DNA from: Lachnospiraceae bacterium
GTDB taxonomy: Bacteria; Bacillota; Clostridia; Lachnospirales; Lachnospiraceae
Reading direction: 5' to 3'
Length of the DNA: 64,000 nucleotides
Assembly (NCBI GenBank): GCA_019421365.1
Contig: JAHZFJ010000001.1
Coordinates: forward strand, 109,944-173,943
Position numbers and translations under genes: made by a program
Shown here: positions 40,901 to 50,416 of the stretch, in pieces
How positions within the stretch are numbered: the stretch's first letter is position 1
How the letters are laid out: each line of letters starts with the position of its first letter
Notes under the pieces: model-generated
Databases searched by the model: none
Seen by the model: the letters and a program-made list of their open reading frames with translations, nothing else
What the model was told of the DNA's origin: nothing

Positions 40901-42373
40901 ATGCAATTACGTAAATTACTAGAACAAGTTGATTATAAATTATTAAAAGGTAACTTAGACGAGTCAGTAAATGATGTTATATATGACTCAAGAAAGGTTA
41001 CGAAAGGTGTGGCGTTTCTTTGTATTAGTGGAACGGCTGTAGATGCGCACAGATTTATACCAGATGCAGTTGCAAAAGGGGCAAGTGTTATTGTTGTAGA
41101 AAAGCCAGTAGAAGTTGAAGGTGATGTGACTGTTATTATAGTGGAAAGTACTAGAAAAGCTCTAGCACTTATGTCTGCGGCTCTTTTTGATTATCCTGCA
41201 AAGAAGATGATAACAATTGGTTTAACAGGTACCAAAGGTAAGACTACTACAACTTACATGATTCAAAAGATGCTTGAAGAAGCAGGTAAGAAAGTTGGAG
41301 TGATTGGTACTATTGGAGCAGTAATCAATGGAGAGAAAGTAAAGACAGAAAACACAACCCCAGAATCCTATGAATTACATTCTATTTTTAATAAAATGGT
41401 TGATGAAGATTGTGAGTATGTAGTTATGGAGGTATCTTCACAGGGTTTGAAGATGGATCGTGTTGCTGGTATTGAATTTGATTATGGTGTATTCACAAAT
41501 TTCTCAGCTGATCATATTGGACCTACAGAACATGCTGACATGGAAGAGTATCTGTATTGTAAGAGTTTGCTCTTCAAACAATGCAAAGTTGGTATTATAA
41601 ATAAAGATGATGACAATCATGTAGGTGTACTTGAAGGACATACATGTAAAGTGCAAACCTTCGGATTTAGTGAGGGCTCAGATTTACGTGCGTCTAATAT
41701 TGATTTCTTAATGATGCATGGACACCTAGGAATCTCTTTTGATGTAGAAGGAAAGTTAGATGCGCATGTAGAAACAAATATACCAGGAAGATTCAGCTCT
41801 TATAATTCAATGGTAGCTTTGTTAGTTGGAATTAATATAGGTTTACCTAAGGACGTTATGTTAGATGCCTTATCAAATATTACAGTTAGAGGACGCGCTG
41901 AGATCGTTAAGGTATCCGATGATTTTATTGTTATGATTGATTATGCACACAATGCTGTAAGCGTTGAGAGTCTATTAACTACAGTTTCTGAATATAATCC
42001 AAAGAGAATAATTTGTGTATATGGCTGCGGTGGCAATCGTTCCAAATTACGTCGTTATGATATGGGCGAATTATGTGGTAAGATGGCTGATTTGTCAATC
42101 TTAACATGTGATAATCCTAGAGATGAAGAAGTTGCGGATATCAATGAGGATATTAAAGTCGGACTTGCTAGAAGCGGTGGCAACTATATAGAAATTGAAG
42201 ACCGTACTGAAGCAATTCATTATGCACTTGATCATGCAATGACAGGAGATATCATTATCCTTATTGGTAAAGGTCATGAAGAATATCAAGAAATTAAAGG
42301 TGTTAAACATTATTACAATGAACGTGATGTGATTGAGGAATATGCAAATAACAGAACATTTGCGTTGAAATAG
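40901..42373 (+). CDS. murE: UDP-MurNAc-tripeptide synthetase (MurE), first paralog
   Basis: A 490-residue Mur ligase that adds the third amino acid to UDP-MurNAc-L-Ala-D-Glu in the cytoplasm. Walker-type TGTKGKTTTTYMIQ, DNPRDEE (meso-DAP-type recognition rather than the Lys-type D-P-N form) and GHEEYQEIKG are present. The usual DHLDYHG-type loop reads DHIGPTEHADMEEY, a clostridial variant. Start at 40901 (MQLRKLLEQVDY) aligns with the next paralog's start; a GTG at 40823 in the same frame has a better AAGGAG but would add 26 atypical residues. The adjoining murE paralog is discussed in findings. Confidence 0.9.
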   Translation: MQLRKLLEQVDYKLLKGNLDESVNDVIYDSRKVTKGVAFLCISGTAVDAHRFIPDAVAKGASVIVVEKPVEVEGDVTVIIVESTRKALALMSAALFDYPAKKMITIGLTGTKGKTTTTYMIQKMLEEAGKKVGVIGTIGAVINGEKVKTENTTPESYELHSIFNKMVDEDCEYVVMEVSSQGLKMDRVAGIEFDYGVFTNFSADHIGPTEHADMEEYLYCKSLLFKQCKVGIINKDDDNHVGVLEGHTCKVQTFGFSEGSDLRASNIDFLMMHGHLGISFDVEGKLDAHVETNIPGRFSSYNSMVALLVGINIGLPKDVMLDALSNITVRGRAEIVKVSDDFIVMIDYAHNAVSVESLLTTVSEYNPKRIICVYGCGGNRSKLRRYDMGELCGKMADLSILTCDNPRDEEVADINEDIKVGLARSGGNYIEIEDRTEAIHYALDHAMTGDIIILIGKGHEEYQEIKGVKHYYNERDVIEEYANNRTFALK

Positions 42374-42418
42374 TTATATACTAGTAATAAAGTGCAATTT
42401 AATAATGGGAGTGAGTAC

Positions 42419-43888
42419 ATGAAACTGCAAACCTTGTTACAAGAAGTTTCTTACACTGTAGCGCAAGGATCCATAGATATTGATATTACCGATATATCTA
42501 TGAATTCGAGAGATGAACAAAAGAGCACTGCCTTCGTTTGCATTAACGGAGCTACTATTGATGGACATTTATTTGCCGAAGAAGTTATCAAAAAAGGTGC
42601 AGCAGCTATAGTTGTAGAGGAAGATATAACGGGTATGGAGCAGTTTAATGTTACCATTATTCGAGTAAGGGATACGAAGTACGCATATGCGGCTATGTCG
42701 GCTGCGTATTTCGGATATCCAGCGAAAGAACTAACCACAATTGGTGTTACGGGGACGAAGGGAAAGACGACAATCACCTATATGATTCAATCCATTCTTG
42801 ATTATGCTGGTTTGAAAACTGGTTTAATTGGTACAATTGAAGCAATTATCGGTGATGTTAGAATCCCTTCGGATAATACAACTCCTGAAGCTTATACATT
42901 GCAGAAATATCTCCGCCAAATGGTAGATGAAGGCTGCGAGTACGCTGTAATGGAAGTTTCGTCGCAAGGACTAAAATTAGAGCGTACAGCAACAATCATC
43001 TTTGATTATGGAATCTTTACAAATCTAGAAGAAGACCATATTGGTCCAAAAGAACATGCAGATATGGAAGAATACATAAGATGTAAGGGAAAATTGTTCA
43101 AGCAATGTAGATATGGTATTGTTAATAGTGATGATCAATATGTTATGCAGGTACTTGCTGGGCATACATGTGAAGTAGAGACTTACGGTTTGTCACTGGA
43201 ATCGGATACGTACGCAACAGATATTAAAAGATATCAGAATGAGAATGTTTTAGGAATACAATTCCATGTGAATGGAAAGGTGGAACTAGACGCTTGGTTA
43301 CCAATACCAGGAATATTCAACGTGTATAATGCATTAACGGCAATAGCGTTATGTAGGCATCTTCCGGTCTCGGTGAACAAACTTGTAGAGGCACTTAATC
43401 ATGTAAGTGTAAAAGGTCGTATGGAAATTGTTAAGGTTCCAGGCCTGTATCTTCTGATGATTGACTATGCTCACAATGCATTAAGCCTAAAGAGTCTATT
43501 AATGACGCTTCGTGAGTATGAACCGAAACGTATTGTATGTTTGTTTGGATGTGGAGGTAATCGTTCGAAATTAAGAAGATATGAAATGGGAGAGATATCT
43601 GCGAATATGGCAGATTTGACTGTTATCACTTCGGATAATCCAAGATATGAAGAACCTATGGATATTATAGGAGATATCAAGATTGGTATAGAAAAAGGCA
43701 AGGGTAGTTATATTATGATTGCTGACCGTAAGCAAGCAATTCAATATTGTATAGAGAATGCACAAGAGGGAGACTTCGTTATACTTGCAGGAAAAGGTCA
43801 TGAAGATTATCAAGAAATAAATGGTGTCAAATATCCTATGGATGAGAGAGTAATCATAGCGAATATTCTTGAAGGAAACCGTTATTAA
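42419..43888 (+). CDS. murE: UDP-MurNAc-tripeptide synthetase (MurE), second paralog
   Basis: A 489-residue Mur ligase clearly paralogous to the gene before it. It has TGTKGKTTITYMIQ, DNPRYEE and GHEDYQEING, and the same DHIGPKEHADMEEY variant loop with the conserved Lys soon after. Start at 42419 has GGGAGTG upstream; the 42392 start lacks an RBS. Both paralogs retain ATP and DAP-site motifs, so both look functional. It is followed 26 bases later by murF. Confidence 0.9.
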   Translation: MKLQTLLQEVSYTVAQGSIDIDITDISMNSRDEQKSTAFVCINGATIDGHLFAEEVIKKGAAAIVVEEDITGMEQFNVTIIRVRDTKYAYAAMSAAYFGYPAKELTTIGVTGTKGKTTITYMIQSILDYAGLKTGLIGTIEAIIGDVRIPSDNTTPEAYTLQKYLRQMVDEGCEYAVMEVSSQGLKLERTATIIFDYGIFTNLEEDHIGPKEHADMEEYIRCKGKLFKQCRYGIVNSDDQYVMQVLAGHTCEVETYGLSLESDTYATDIKRYQNENVLGIQFHVNGKVELDAWLPIPGIFNVYNALTAIALCRHLPVSVNKLVEALNHVSVKGRMEIVKVPGLYLLMIDYAHNALSLKSLLMTLREYEPKRIVCLFGCGGNRSKLRRYEMGEISANMADLTVITSDNPRYEEPMDIIGDIKIGIEKGKGSYIMIADRKQAIQYCIENAQEGDFVILAGKGHEDYQEINGVKYPMDERVIIANILEGNRY

Positions 43889-43914
43889 TATAGATAAGAA
43901 AGGAATTGTATAGG

Positions 43915-45390
43915 ATGGAATTACTGAGTATAGGAGAAATCGTAAAGGCTACGAAAGGAAAATTACTTTGTGGCAATGACAAGTTACAGATTCATGCAGT
44001 AAGCACAAATTCAAAAGAAGTGGAAGAAGGAACTTTATTCGTTCCAATTGTTGGTGAACGCGTGGACGCCCATACATTTATTCCTTCTGTAATAGAAGCT
44101 TCGGCGACAGCAATTATAATAAGTAAGCAGATTGATTTATCTAGTGTAAAAGAGAATCAGGCGATTATTCAAGTGGCGGATACGAAGGAAGCGTTGCAAG
44201 ACTTAGCAGCTTATTACCGTGATAAGTTTGATATTCCTGTGATCGGAATTACAGGAAGCGTTGGTAAAACTACAACTAAGGAGATGATATCCGCTGCTCT
44301 TGAAACCAAATACCGCGTCCTTAAGACGGCAGGTAATATGAATAGTCAAGTAGGTTTACCTCTAACTATATTTCGCATAGATCATACGCACGAAGTTGCA
44401 GTAATTGAGATGGGGATAAGTGAGGCTGGTGAGATGCAAAGGTTAGCACGAGTTGCCAAACCAACTCATGCTGTTATCACTAATATTGGTGTTTCGCACA
44501 TTGGTCAGCTAGGTTCACGTGAAAACATTCGTAAAGAAAAAATGAATATTGTGAATGAATTTAGTGAAGGTAGTTGCCTTTTTGTGAATGGGACAGATGA
44601 CATGTTAATGCATATTTTACCTTTTTCAGAAAATCTTAAGTTATCTGACAAAGAAAAAACACAGAAATATGATATAATTGACGTAAGTGATGCTACAGCT
44701 AAGAGTTTGTGTCGTGCCGATGTTGTCACATTTGGTTGTAACAAAGACTGTATGTATTATGCTACAGATATTACAGTAAATAATGGTCATACGAAGTTTT
44801 ATCTACAAAATACTGTAGATGAAGTGAAATGTGATGATAATCAAATAGAATTACAGGTACTTGGAGAACATAACATATATAATGCATTAGTTGCTATAGC
44901 AATTGCCAATAAGTTGGGAATTGAGACATCGGTTGCAAAACAAGGATTAAAAGAATATCTACCTTTGGCAATGCGTGGTGAAATTGTGAAAGCGGATGGT
45001 TTAACTGTAATCGATGACACCTATAATGCTAGTCCGGATTCCATGCGTGGTGGCATTAATGTCTTACTTGAACTAGAGAATATATCTCGAAGATTTGCTG
45101 TCTTAGCAGATGTTTTAGAATTAGGAGAGTATTCATATTCTTGTCACTATGGTGTCGGTGAATATATTGCTACTAAGAATATAGAGGAAGTTGTAACTAT
45201 AGGTAATGAAGCAAAGGCTATCGTGAAAGCAGTTGAAGATGCGGGAGTTGATATTGTTACACATTCGTTTGATAGTAATCAAGAAGCAATAAACTATCTA
45301 AAAGAAAAACTCAGATCAAGAGATGCAGTCTTAGTAAAAGGGTCTAGAGGCATGCATACAGATGAAATAGTAAATGCAATAATACAATAG
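43915..45390 (+). CDS. murF: UDP-MurNAc-tripeptide D-alanyl-D-alanine ligase
   Basis: A 491-residue Mur ligase adding D-Ala-D-Ala to the UDP-MurNAc tripeptide. It has TGSVGKTTTKEM, MGISEAGEM, TNIGVSHIGQLGS, DDTYNASPDSMR and LADVLELGEYS, all MurF marks. ATG at 43915 follows AAAGGA; TTG at 43906 is in frame but less likely. It completes a dapF-murE-murE-murF wall-precursor group. Confidence 0.93.
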   Translation: MELLSIGEIVKATKGKLLCGNDKLQIHAVSTNSKEVEEGTLFVPIVGERVDAHTFIPSVIEASATAIIISKQIDLSSVKENQAIIQVADTKEALQDLAAYYRDKFDIPVIGITGSVGKTTTKEMISAALETKYRVLKTAGNMNSQVGLPLTIFRIDHTHEVAVIEMGISEAGEMQRLARVAKPTHAVITNIGVSHIGQLGSRENIRKEKMNIVNEFSEGSCLFVNGTDDMLMHILPFSENLKLSDKEKTQKYDIIDVSDATAKSLCRADVVTFGCNKDCMYYATDITVNNGHTKFYLQNTVDEVKCDDNQIELQVLGEHNIYNALVAIAIANKLGIETSVAKQGLKEYLPLAMRGEIVKADGLTVIDDTYNASPDSMRGGINVLLELENISRRFAVLADVLELGEYSYSCHYGVGEYIATKNIEEVVTIGNEAKAIVKAVEDAGVDIVTHSFDSNQEAINYLKEKLRSRDAVLVKGSRGMHTDEIVNAIIQ

Positions 45391-45451
45391 AATACATGAT
45401 TTATGAATGGGTAACTGTTCAATTACAAAGTTGATAAAGGTGGTGAGAGAA

Positions 45452-47734
45452 ATGATATATGCAGATATCATAGTGGATATCTCGCATGAGAACTTAGATA
45501 AAACCTATCAATATGCAGTACCAAAGCATCTTGAAGAAAAAGCGGTTGTGGGTTCTCTTGTTAAATTTCCATTTGGTAAGGCAAATCGTATTATTAAGGG
45601 ATATATCATTTCTTTATCGCATACACCAAGTATAGATGTATCTTATATTAAAGAGATTGGAGAGGTTGTAGACAACGCTCTTGTGATGGAATCTCATTTG
45701 ATTATGTTAGCATCTTGGATACGCGATAATTATGGTGCTACTTTAAATGATGCACTTAAAGTTGTGCTACCAGTGAAGCAAACAGTAAAGATGGTAGAAA
45801 AACGAACAATTCGTTTACTTTTAGGACAAGAAGAAGCGAATGCTATGCTAATTGAATTACAGCGAAAAAAATATAAAGCTAGAATTCGTCTTCTTGAATT
45901 GTTAGTCGAACGAAATGAAGTGGATTACGATACTGCAATTAATAAATTTGGTATTACCAGGCCGACGATACAGACATTTGCAGAACAAAATGTTATTGAA
46001 GTGGAGGCAACAAGGGTTTATCGTAATCCAATTAAAAATCAGCAACAGGTACAAAAGTCTATGGTATTGACTCCTAATCAACAAGCTATTGCAGATGACT
46101 TTTGTAAAGAATATGACGATGGGATTAGAAAAACGTATCTTCTTCATGGAATAACAGGTAGTGGAAAGACAGAAGTATACATGGAGATGATTGAGCATGT
46201 ACTTGCAAAGGGGAAGCAAGTTATATTATTGATACCTGAAATTGCCCTAACTTATCAAACAGTAATGCGATTTTATAAAAGATTTGGTGAACGAATATCC
46301 ATTATGAACTCAAGATTATCTAAAGGTGAGAGATTTGATCAATATATGCGAGCAAAACAGGGGGATATCGATATTATGATTGGTCCTAGGTCCGCATTAT
46401 TCGCACCATTTGATAATCTTGGTCTGATTATTATAGATGAGGAACACGAAGGCAGTTATAAGAGTGAGATGCCTCCAAAGTATCATGCAAGAGAAGTAGC
46501 TATCTACCGAGCATCCTTACTTGATGCTAGCGTAGTACTTGGTTCTGCAACACCGTCACTAGAAGCATATAAGCGAGCAAAAGATGGTGAATATAAGTTG
46601 TATGAATTAAAAGAAAGAATAAGTGGGGCGAAGTTACCTCGTGTCTATATAGTGGATTTAAGGGAAGAATTAAAGAAGAAGAATAAATCGATCTTTAGTG
46701 AGAAGTTAAAAGAGCTTATTGTAGATCGTTTGAATAAAAAGGAACAGATTATGTTGTTCCTAAATCGAAGAGGATTTGCAGGGTTTGTATCTTGCAGAAG
46801 TTGTGGTCACGTAATGAAATGTCCACATTGTGATGTTTCCTTAACATACCACTATGGAAGAGATAAGCAGAAACTTGTTTGCCACTACTGCGGTTATGAT
46901 GAAGAGATGCCAAATAAGTGTCCAAGTTGTGGCTCGCCATATATAGCAACGTTTGGAACCGGTACACAAAAGGTGGAGGAGATGGTAAAGAAGGAGTTTC
47001 CTACTGCTAGAGTACTGCGTATGGATATAGATACAACAGCAGGTAAAGAAGGGCATGAGAAGATTCTATCAGCTTTTGCGAATCAAGAAGCCGATATCTT
47101 AGTAGGAACACAGATGATAGTTAAAGGACATGACTTTGGAAATGTATCTTTGATGGGCATATTAGCCGCTGATCTATCATTATATGCCAACGATTATAGG
47201 GCATCAGAAAAGACCTTTCAATTGCTAACACAAGCAGCAGGTCGTGCTGGTAGAAGCAAGGATAATGGCGAAGTTGTTATTCAAACTTACAATCCAGAAC
47301 ATTATAGTGTAACAACCGCAGCAGCTAACGACTATGAAGCGTTTTATACTAGGGAAATAGCCTTTAGAACAATGATGAAATATCCTCCTGTATCCAATAT
47401 CTTGGTAGCCTTTTTGACATCTAAGAATGATGAAGTGGTTGCAAAAGCAGCAGATTTATTCAAAGCCGCTGTTCTTGACTACAAGATGCAAGTAAAATCG
47501 CAGATGGACACAGATGAAGGAGTTCATGAAACTGAGGACCTTGAAATCATTGGTCCGGTGAAAGCAAACGTTGCAAAGGTGAATGATATATACCGATATG
47601 TACTATATATGAAGCATATGGACTATATTTATTTAAAAGACTTAAAGAATTTCATGGAAGGCTTTATTGATTACTCAACCCTATTCAAAGGATGTAGTGT
47701 ACAATTTGATTTCAACCCAATGAACAGCTATTAG
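45452..47734 (+). CDS. priA: Primosomal protein N' (replication restart helicase PriA)
   Basis: A 760-residue superfamily-2 3'-5' helicase that reloads the replisome at stalled forks. The N-terminal DNA-binding start is IYADIIVDISHENLDKTYQY; Walker A is GITGSGKTEVY, the DEAH-like box is IIDEEHEGSYK, and the zinc-binding cysteines are CRSCGHVMKCPHC..CHYCG..CPSCGS; motif V/VI is GTQMIVKGHDF..QAAGRAGR. ATG at 45452 follows AAAGGTGGTGAG. Confidence 0.95.
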   Translation: MIYADIIVDISHENLDKTYQYAVPKHLEEKAVVGSLVKFPFGKANRIIKGYIISLSHTPSIDVSYIKEIGEVVDNALVMESHLIMLASWIRDNYGATLNDALKVVLPVKQTVKMVEKRTIRLLLGQEEANAMLIELQRKKYKARIRLLELLVERNEVDYDTAINKFGITRPTIQTFAEQNVIEVEATRVYRNPIKNQQQVQKSMVLTPNQQAIADDFCKEYDDGIRKTYLLHGITGSGKTEVYMEMIEHVLAKGKQVILLIPEIALTYQTVMRFYKRFGERISIMNSRLSKGERFDQYMRAKQGDIDIMIGPRSALFAPFDNLGLIIIDEEHEGSYKSEMPPKYHAREVAIYRASLLDASVVLGSATPSLEAYKRAKDGEYKLYELKERISGAKLPRVYIVDLREELKKKNKSIFSEKLKELIVDRLNKKEQIMLFLNRRGFAGFVSCRSCGHVMKCPHCDVSLTYHYGRDKQKLVCHYCGYDEEMPNKCPSCGSPYIATFGTGTQKVEEMVKKEFPTARVLRMDIDTTAGKEGHEKILSAFANQEADILVGTQMIVKGHDFGNVSLMGILAADLSLYANDYRASEKTFQLLTQAAGRAGRSKDNGEVVIQTYNPEHYSVTTAAANDYEAFYTREIAFRTMMKYPPVSNILVAFLTSKNDEVVAKAADLFKAAVLDYKMQVKSQMDTDEGVHETEDLEIIGPVKANVAKVNDIYRYVLYMKHMDYIYLKDLKNFMEGFIDYSTLFKGCSVQFDFNPMNSY

Positions 47735-47744
47735 TAGTAATAAG

Positions 47745-48027
47745 GCACGAAACTTGGTGAGGTAACGGACATACTTCTCACTTTGAAACTATGCACAAAA
47801 CACGCTTCGTAACTAAGTACATCTAAGTATGTGAGGAAATGTTAACTAGGGATACGGAATCACCCTCAACACGACCTCCTGTCGTGACTCGGGTTGGCTC
47901 GGCGTCCATGCCTCGCCTTCCTTTGTTATTGAACACATACTAAGATATACTAAAGTTACTTCGCTATCATTTTTTAGCATAGTTTTAAAGTGAGAAGTAT
48001 GAATTAAACTTTGATTGAGTTTCGTGC
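47745..48027 (+). ncRNA. Structured intergenic element, family A copy 2 (candidate large RNA)
   Basis: Starts 11 bases after the priA stop. Stems: GCACGAAACT/AGTTTCGTGC (47745/48018), a 25-pair stem with one wobble (47770-47794 with 47977-48001), an interrupted stem around GTAACT and ATCTAAGTATGTG, and hairpins CACGAC/GTCGTG and GGCG/TGCC. Core GATACGGA and GGCTCGGCGTCCATGCC match copy 1 while stem sequences differ completely, with pairing kept. The remaining 48028-48217 holds no recognisable gene; AAAGTATTTT-type AT-rich sequence precedes def. Confidence 0.65.
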
Positions 48028-48217
48028 TGATTTACAAGGGGCTAAGTAAAAGAGAAAGCTTGAAAGGATTTGAATGTAGGTAGGCAACTATTAATTTAAC
48101 AAAGACTTAGAGAAAAAAGTGTATAAGTCAATAGTGATCAAGTTAAGAATCCAGAAATATTGATTTTATATCAAGACTGGTTTATATATTATTTTATATA
48201 GGGAAAGGATGATTAAG

Positions 48218-48700
48218 ATGGCAATTAGAAATATAAGAACAATGGGTGATGCGGTACTTAATAAGACTGCAAAGGCAGTTACAGAGATGAATGACCGTAC
48301 TCAGGAATTAATCGATGATATGTTAGATACAATGTATGATGCACAGGGGGTTGGTCTTGCTGCTCCTCAAGTGGGTATATTAAAGAGAATAGTTGTAATT
48401 GATGTTTCTCCTGAAGCAGATGAGCCAATCGTTTTAATTAACCCAGAAATCATAGAAGTTAGTGGAGAGCAAACAGGTGACGAAGGTTGTCTAAGCGTTC
48501 CAGGTAAGGTTGGAGTTGTTACGAGACCTAATTATGTTAAGGTTAAGGCTTTAGATCGTAATATGAAAGAGAGAATTCTTGAAGGTGAAGGTTTGCTAGC
48601 AAGAGCTTTCTGTCATGAAATTGATCATTTAGATGGACACTTATATGTAGAGAAAGTTGAAGGAAAACTATTCAATACAAGTGATTTAGAAGAAGAGTAG
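48218..48700 (+). CDS. def: Peptide deformylase
   Basis: A 160-residue metalloenzyme that removes the formyl group from new proteins. The three motifs are intact: GVGLAAPQVG, EGCLSVPG and HEIDHLDG (metal Cys and two His, catalytic Glu). Start at 48218 follows GGGAAAGGA at eight bases; ATG at 48209 overlaps the RBS. It is coupled with fmt, which acts on the other side of the formylation cycle. Confidence 0.95.
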   Translation: MAIRNIRTMGDAVLNKTAKAVTEMNDRTQELIDDMLDTMYDAQGVGLAAPQVGILKRIVVIDVSPEADEPIVLINPEIIEVSGEQTGDEGCLSVPGKVGVVTRPNYVKVKALDRNMKERILEGEGLLARAFCHEIDHLDGHLYVEKVEGKLFNTSDLEEE

Positions 48701-48711
48701 GAGGGATGGGA

Positions 48712-49641
48712 ATGAAAGTTCTTTTTATGGGAACTCCTGATTTCGCAGTAGCTACGTTAGATAGTATTATCAAAGCGGGACATGAAGTTGTTGGAGTGGT
48801 AACGCAACCAGATAAACCAAAAGGTAGAGGAAAGGCTGTATTATATACACCTGTTAAGGAAAAGGCTCTAGAGCATAATATACCAGTTTATCAACCAGTT
48901 AAGGTTAGAGAAGAAAGTGTAATCGAGGAGCTTAGAGGGTTGAAACCGGATATCGGTGTTGTTGCTGCATTCGGCCAAATCTTACCTCAAACATTATTAG
49001 ATATGCCAACCCATGGCTGTGTGTGTGTTCATGGTTCATTACTACCAAAATATCGTGGTGCAGCACCAATTCAATGGGCCGTAATCGATGGTGAGCCTGT
49101 TTCTGGTATTACAATAATGCAGATGGATGCTGGTATTGATACAGGGGATATGATTAGTAAAGTTGAAGTGCCAATTGATAAGGAAGATACCTATGGTAGT
49201 CTCCATGACAAACTTGCTGTCGCTGGAGCTGAGTTATTAGTAGAAACTTTAGAGATGTTTGAAAATGGTACAGTAACTCGTGAGAAGCAAGATGATTCAA
49301 AATCAAATTATGCAGTTAGACTTACAAAAGAATTAGGAAAGATTGATTTTTCTAAATCAGCTGTTGAATTAGAACGTTTGATTCGCGGATTAAACCCATG
49401 GCCAAGCGCATACACTTCCTTAAATGGTAAGACTTTAAAAGTATGGAAAGCTGATGTTATAGAAAAACAATATGATGGTGATTTAGGTGAAATCGTTGAT
49501 GTAACAAAGAATTCTATCTGTGTTAAAACGGCAGATGGAACATTAGTGCTTAAAGAAATTCAATTAGAAGGTAAGAAACGTATGGACGTTGGTTCCTTCT
49601 TACGTGGTGTTACAGTTGAAAAAGGCGAAAAACTTGGTTAA
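48712..49641 (+). CDS. fmt: Methionyl-tRNA formyltransferase
   Basis: A 309-residue enzyme that formylates initiator Met-tRNA using 10-formyl-THF. Seen: VLFMGTPDFAV at the start, HGSLLPKYRGAAPIQWAVIDGE with catalytic Asn/His/Asp surroundings, and GITIMQMDAGIDTGDM. The C-terminal domain (WPSAYTSLNGKTLKVWKA) is complete. ATG at 48712 has AGGAGG seven bases upstream. Confidence 0.95.
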   Translation: MKVLFMGTPDFAVATLDSIIKAGHEVVGVVTQPDKPKGRGKAVLYTPVKEKALEHNIPVYQPVKVREESVIEELRGLKPDIGVVAAFGQILPQTLLDMPTHGCVCVHGSLLPKYRGAAPIQWAVIDGEPVSGITIMQMDAGIDTGDMISKVEVPIDKEDTYGSLHDKLAVAGAELLVETLEMFENGTVTREKQDDSKSNYAVRLTKELGKIDFSKSAVELERLIRGLNPWPSAYTSLNGKTLKVWKADVIEKQYDGDLGEIVDVTKNSICVKTADGTLVLKEIQLEGKKRMDVGSFLRGVTVEKGEKLG

Positions 49642-49702
49642 GAAGCGAGTTGCAATTCACTCGAATACTATTAATCAGTTGTCATAGAAAGGAGTTTTTA
49701 TT

Positions 49703-50416
49703 ATGGCATTATTTTATGGATATAGATACTATTTTGATCCGACGTATATCTTGGTTCTTATAGGTGTGGTAATCAGTTTATTGGCATCTGCTAAGGTTAA
49801 GTCAACATTTGCTAAGTATTCCAAAGTGAGAAGTATGTCAGGGCTTACTGGTGCACAGGCAGCAGAGAGAATCCTTCGCAATGCTGGAATCTTTGATGTA
49901 ACAGTTCAAAGGATTAATGGACAATTAACGGATCATTATGATCCTAAGAATAAGGTATTACGTTTGTCTGATAGTGTGTTTGGAGAAACTTCAGTAGCTG
50001 CCATTGGTGTTGCAGCACATGAATGTGGACATGCGATTCAACATAACAAAGAATATGCACCACTTAGGATACGTACAGCGCTTGTTCCGATCGCTAACTT
50101 TGGAGCTACACTATCTTGGCCGCTTATACTAGTTGGTGTTTTGCTTAGTTGGTCCCAGACATTAATCACGTTAGGAATTATACTATTCTGTGCAGCAGTT
50201 TTATTTCAATTGGTGACATTACCTGTGGAATTCAATGCTTCTAATCGTGCTGTTAAGATTCTTGCCAGCACAGGAATATTATCAGATAGAGAAGTGTCAC
50301 AAACGAAGCAAGTACTTGGTGCTGCAGCACTAACCTACGTTGCAGCCGCAGCCGCATCGATTCTACAATTACTTCGTTTAATTATATTATTTGGAGGAAA
50401 TAGAGATCGTGACTAA
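49703..50416 (+). CDS. YugP-family membrane zinc metallopeptidase
   Basis: A 237-residue membrane protein with an N-terminal helix, HECGHAIQH (HExxH) near residue 111-119 and about three further helices. The family (zinc peptidase PF04298, YugP of Bacillus) is common between fmt and rsmB in clostridia, but its substrate is unknown. The last codons overlap the rsmB start by eight bases. Confidence 0.88.
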   Translation: MALFYGYRYYFDPTYILVLIGVVISLLASAKVKSTFAKYSKVRSMSGLTGAQAAERILRNAGIFDVTVQRINGQLTDHYDPKNKVLRLSDSVFGETSVAAIGVAAHECGHAIQHNKEYAPLRIRTALVPIANFGATLSWPLILVGVLLSWSQTLITLGIILFCAAVLFQLVTLPVEFNASNRAVKILASTGILSDREVSQTKQVLGAAALTYVAAAAASILQLLRLIILFGGNRDRD

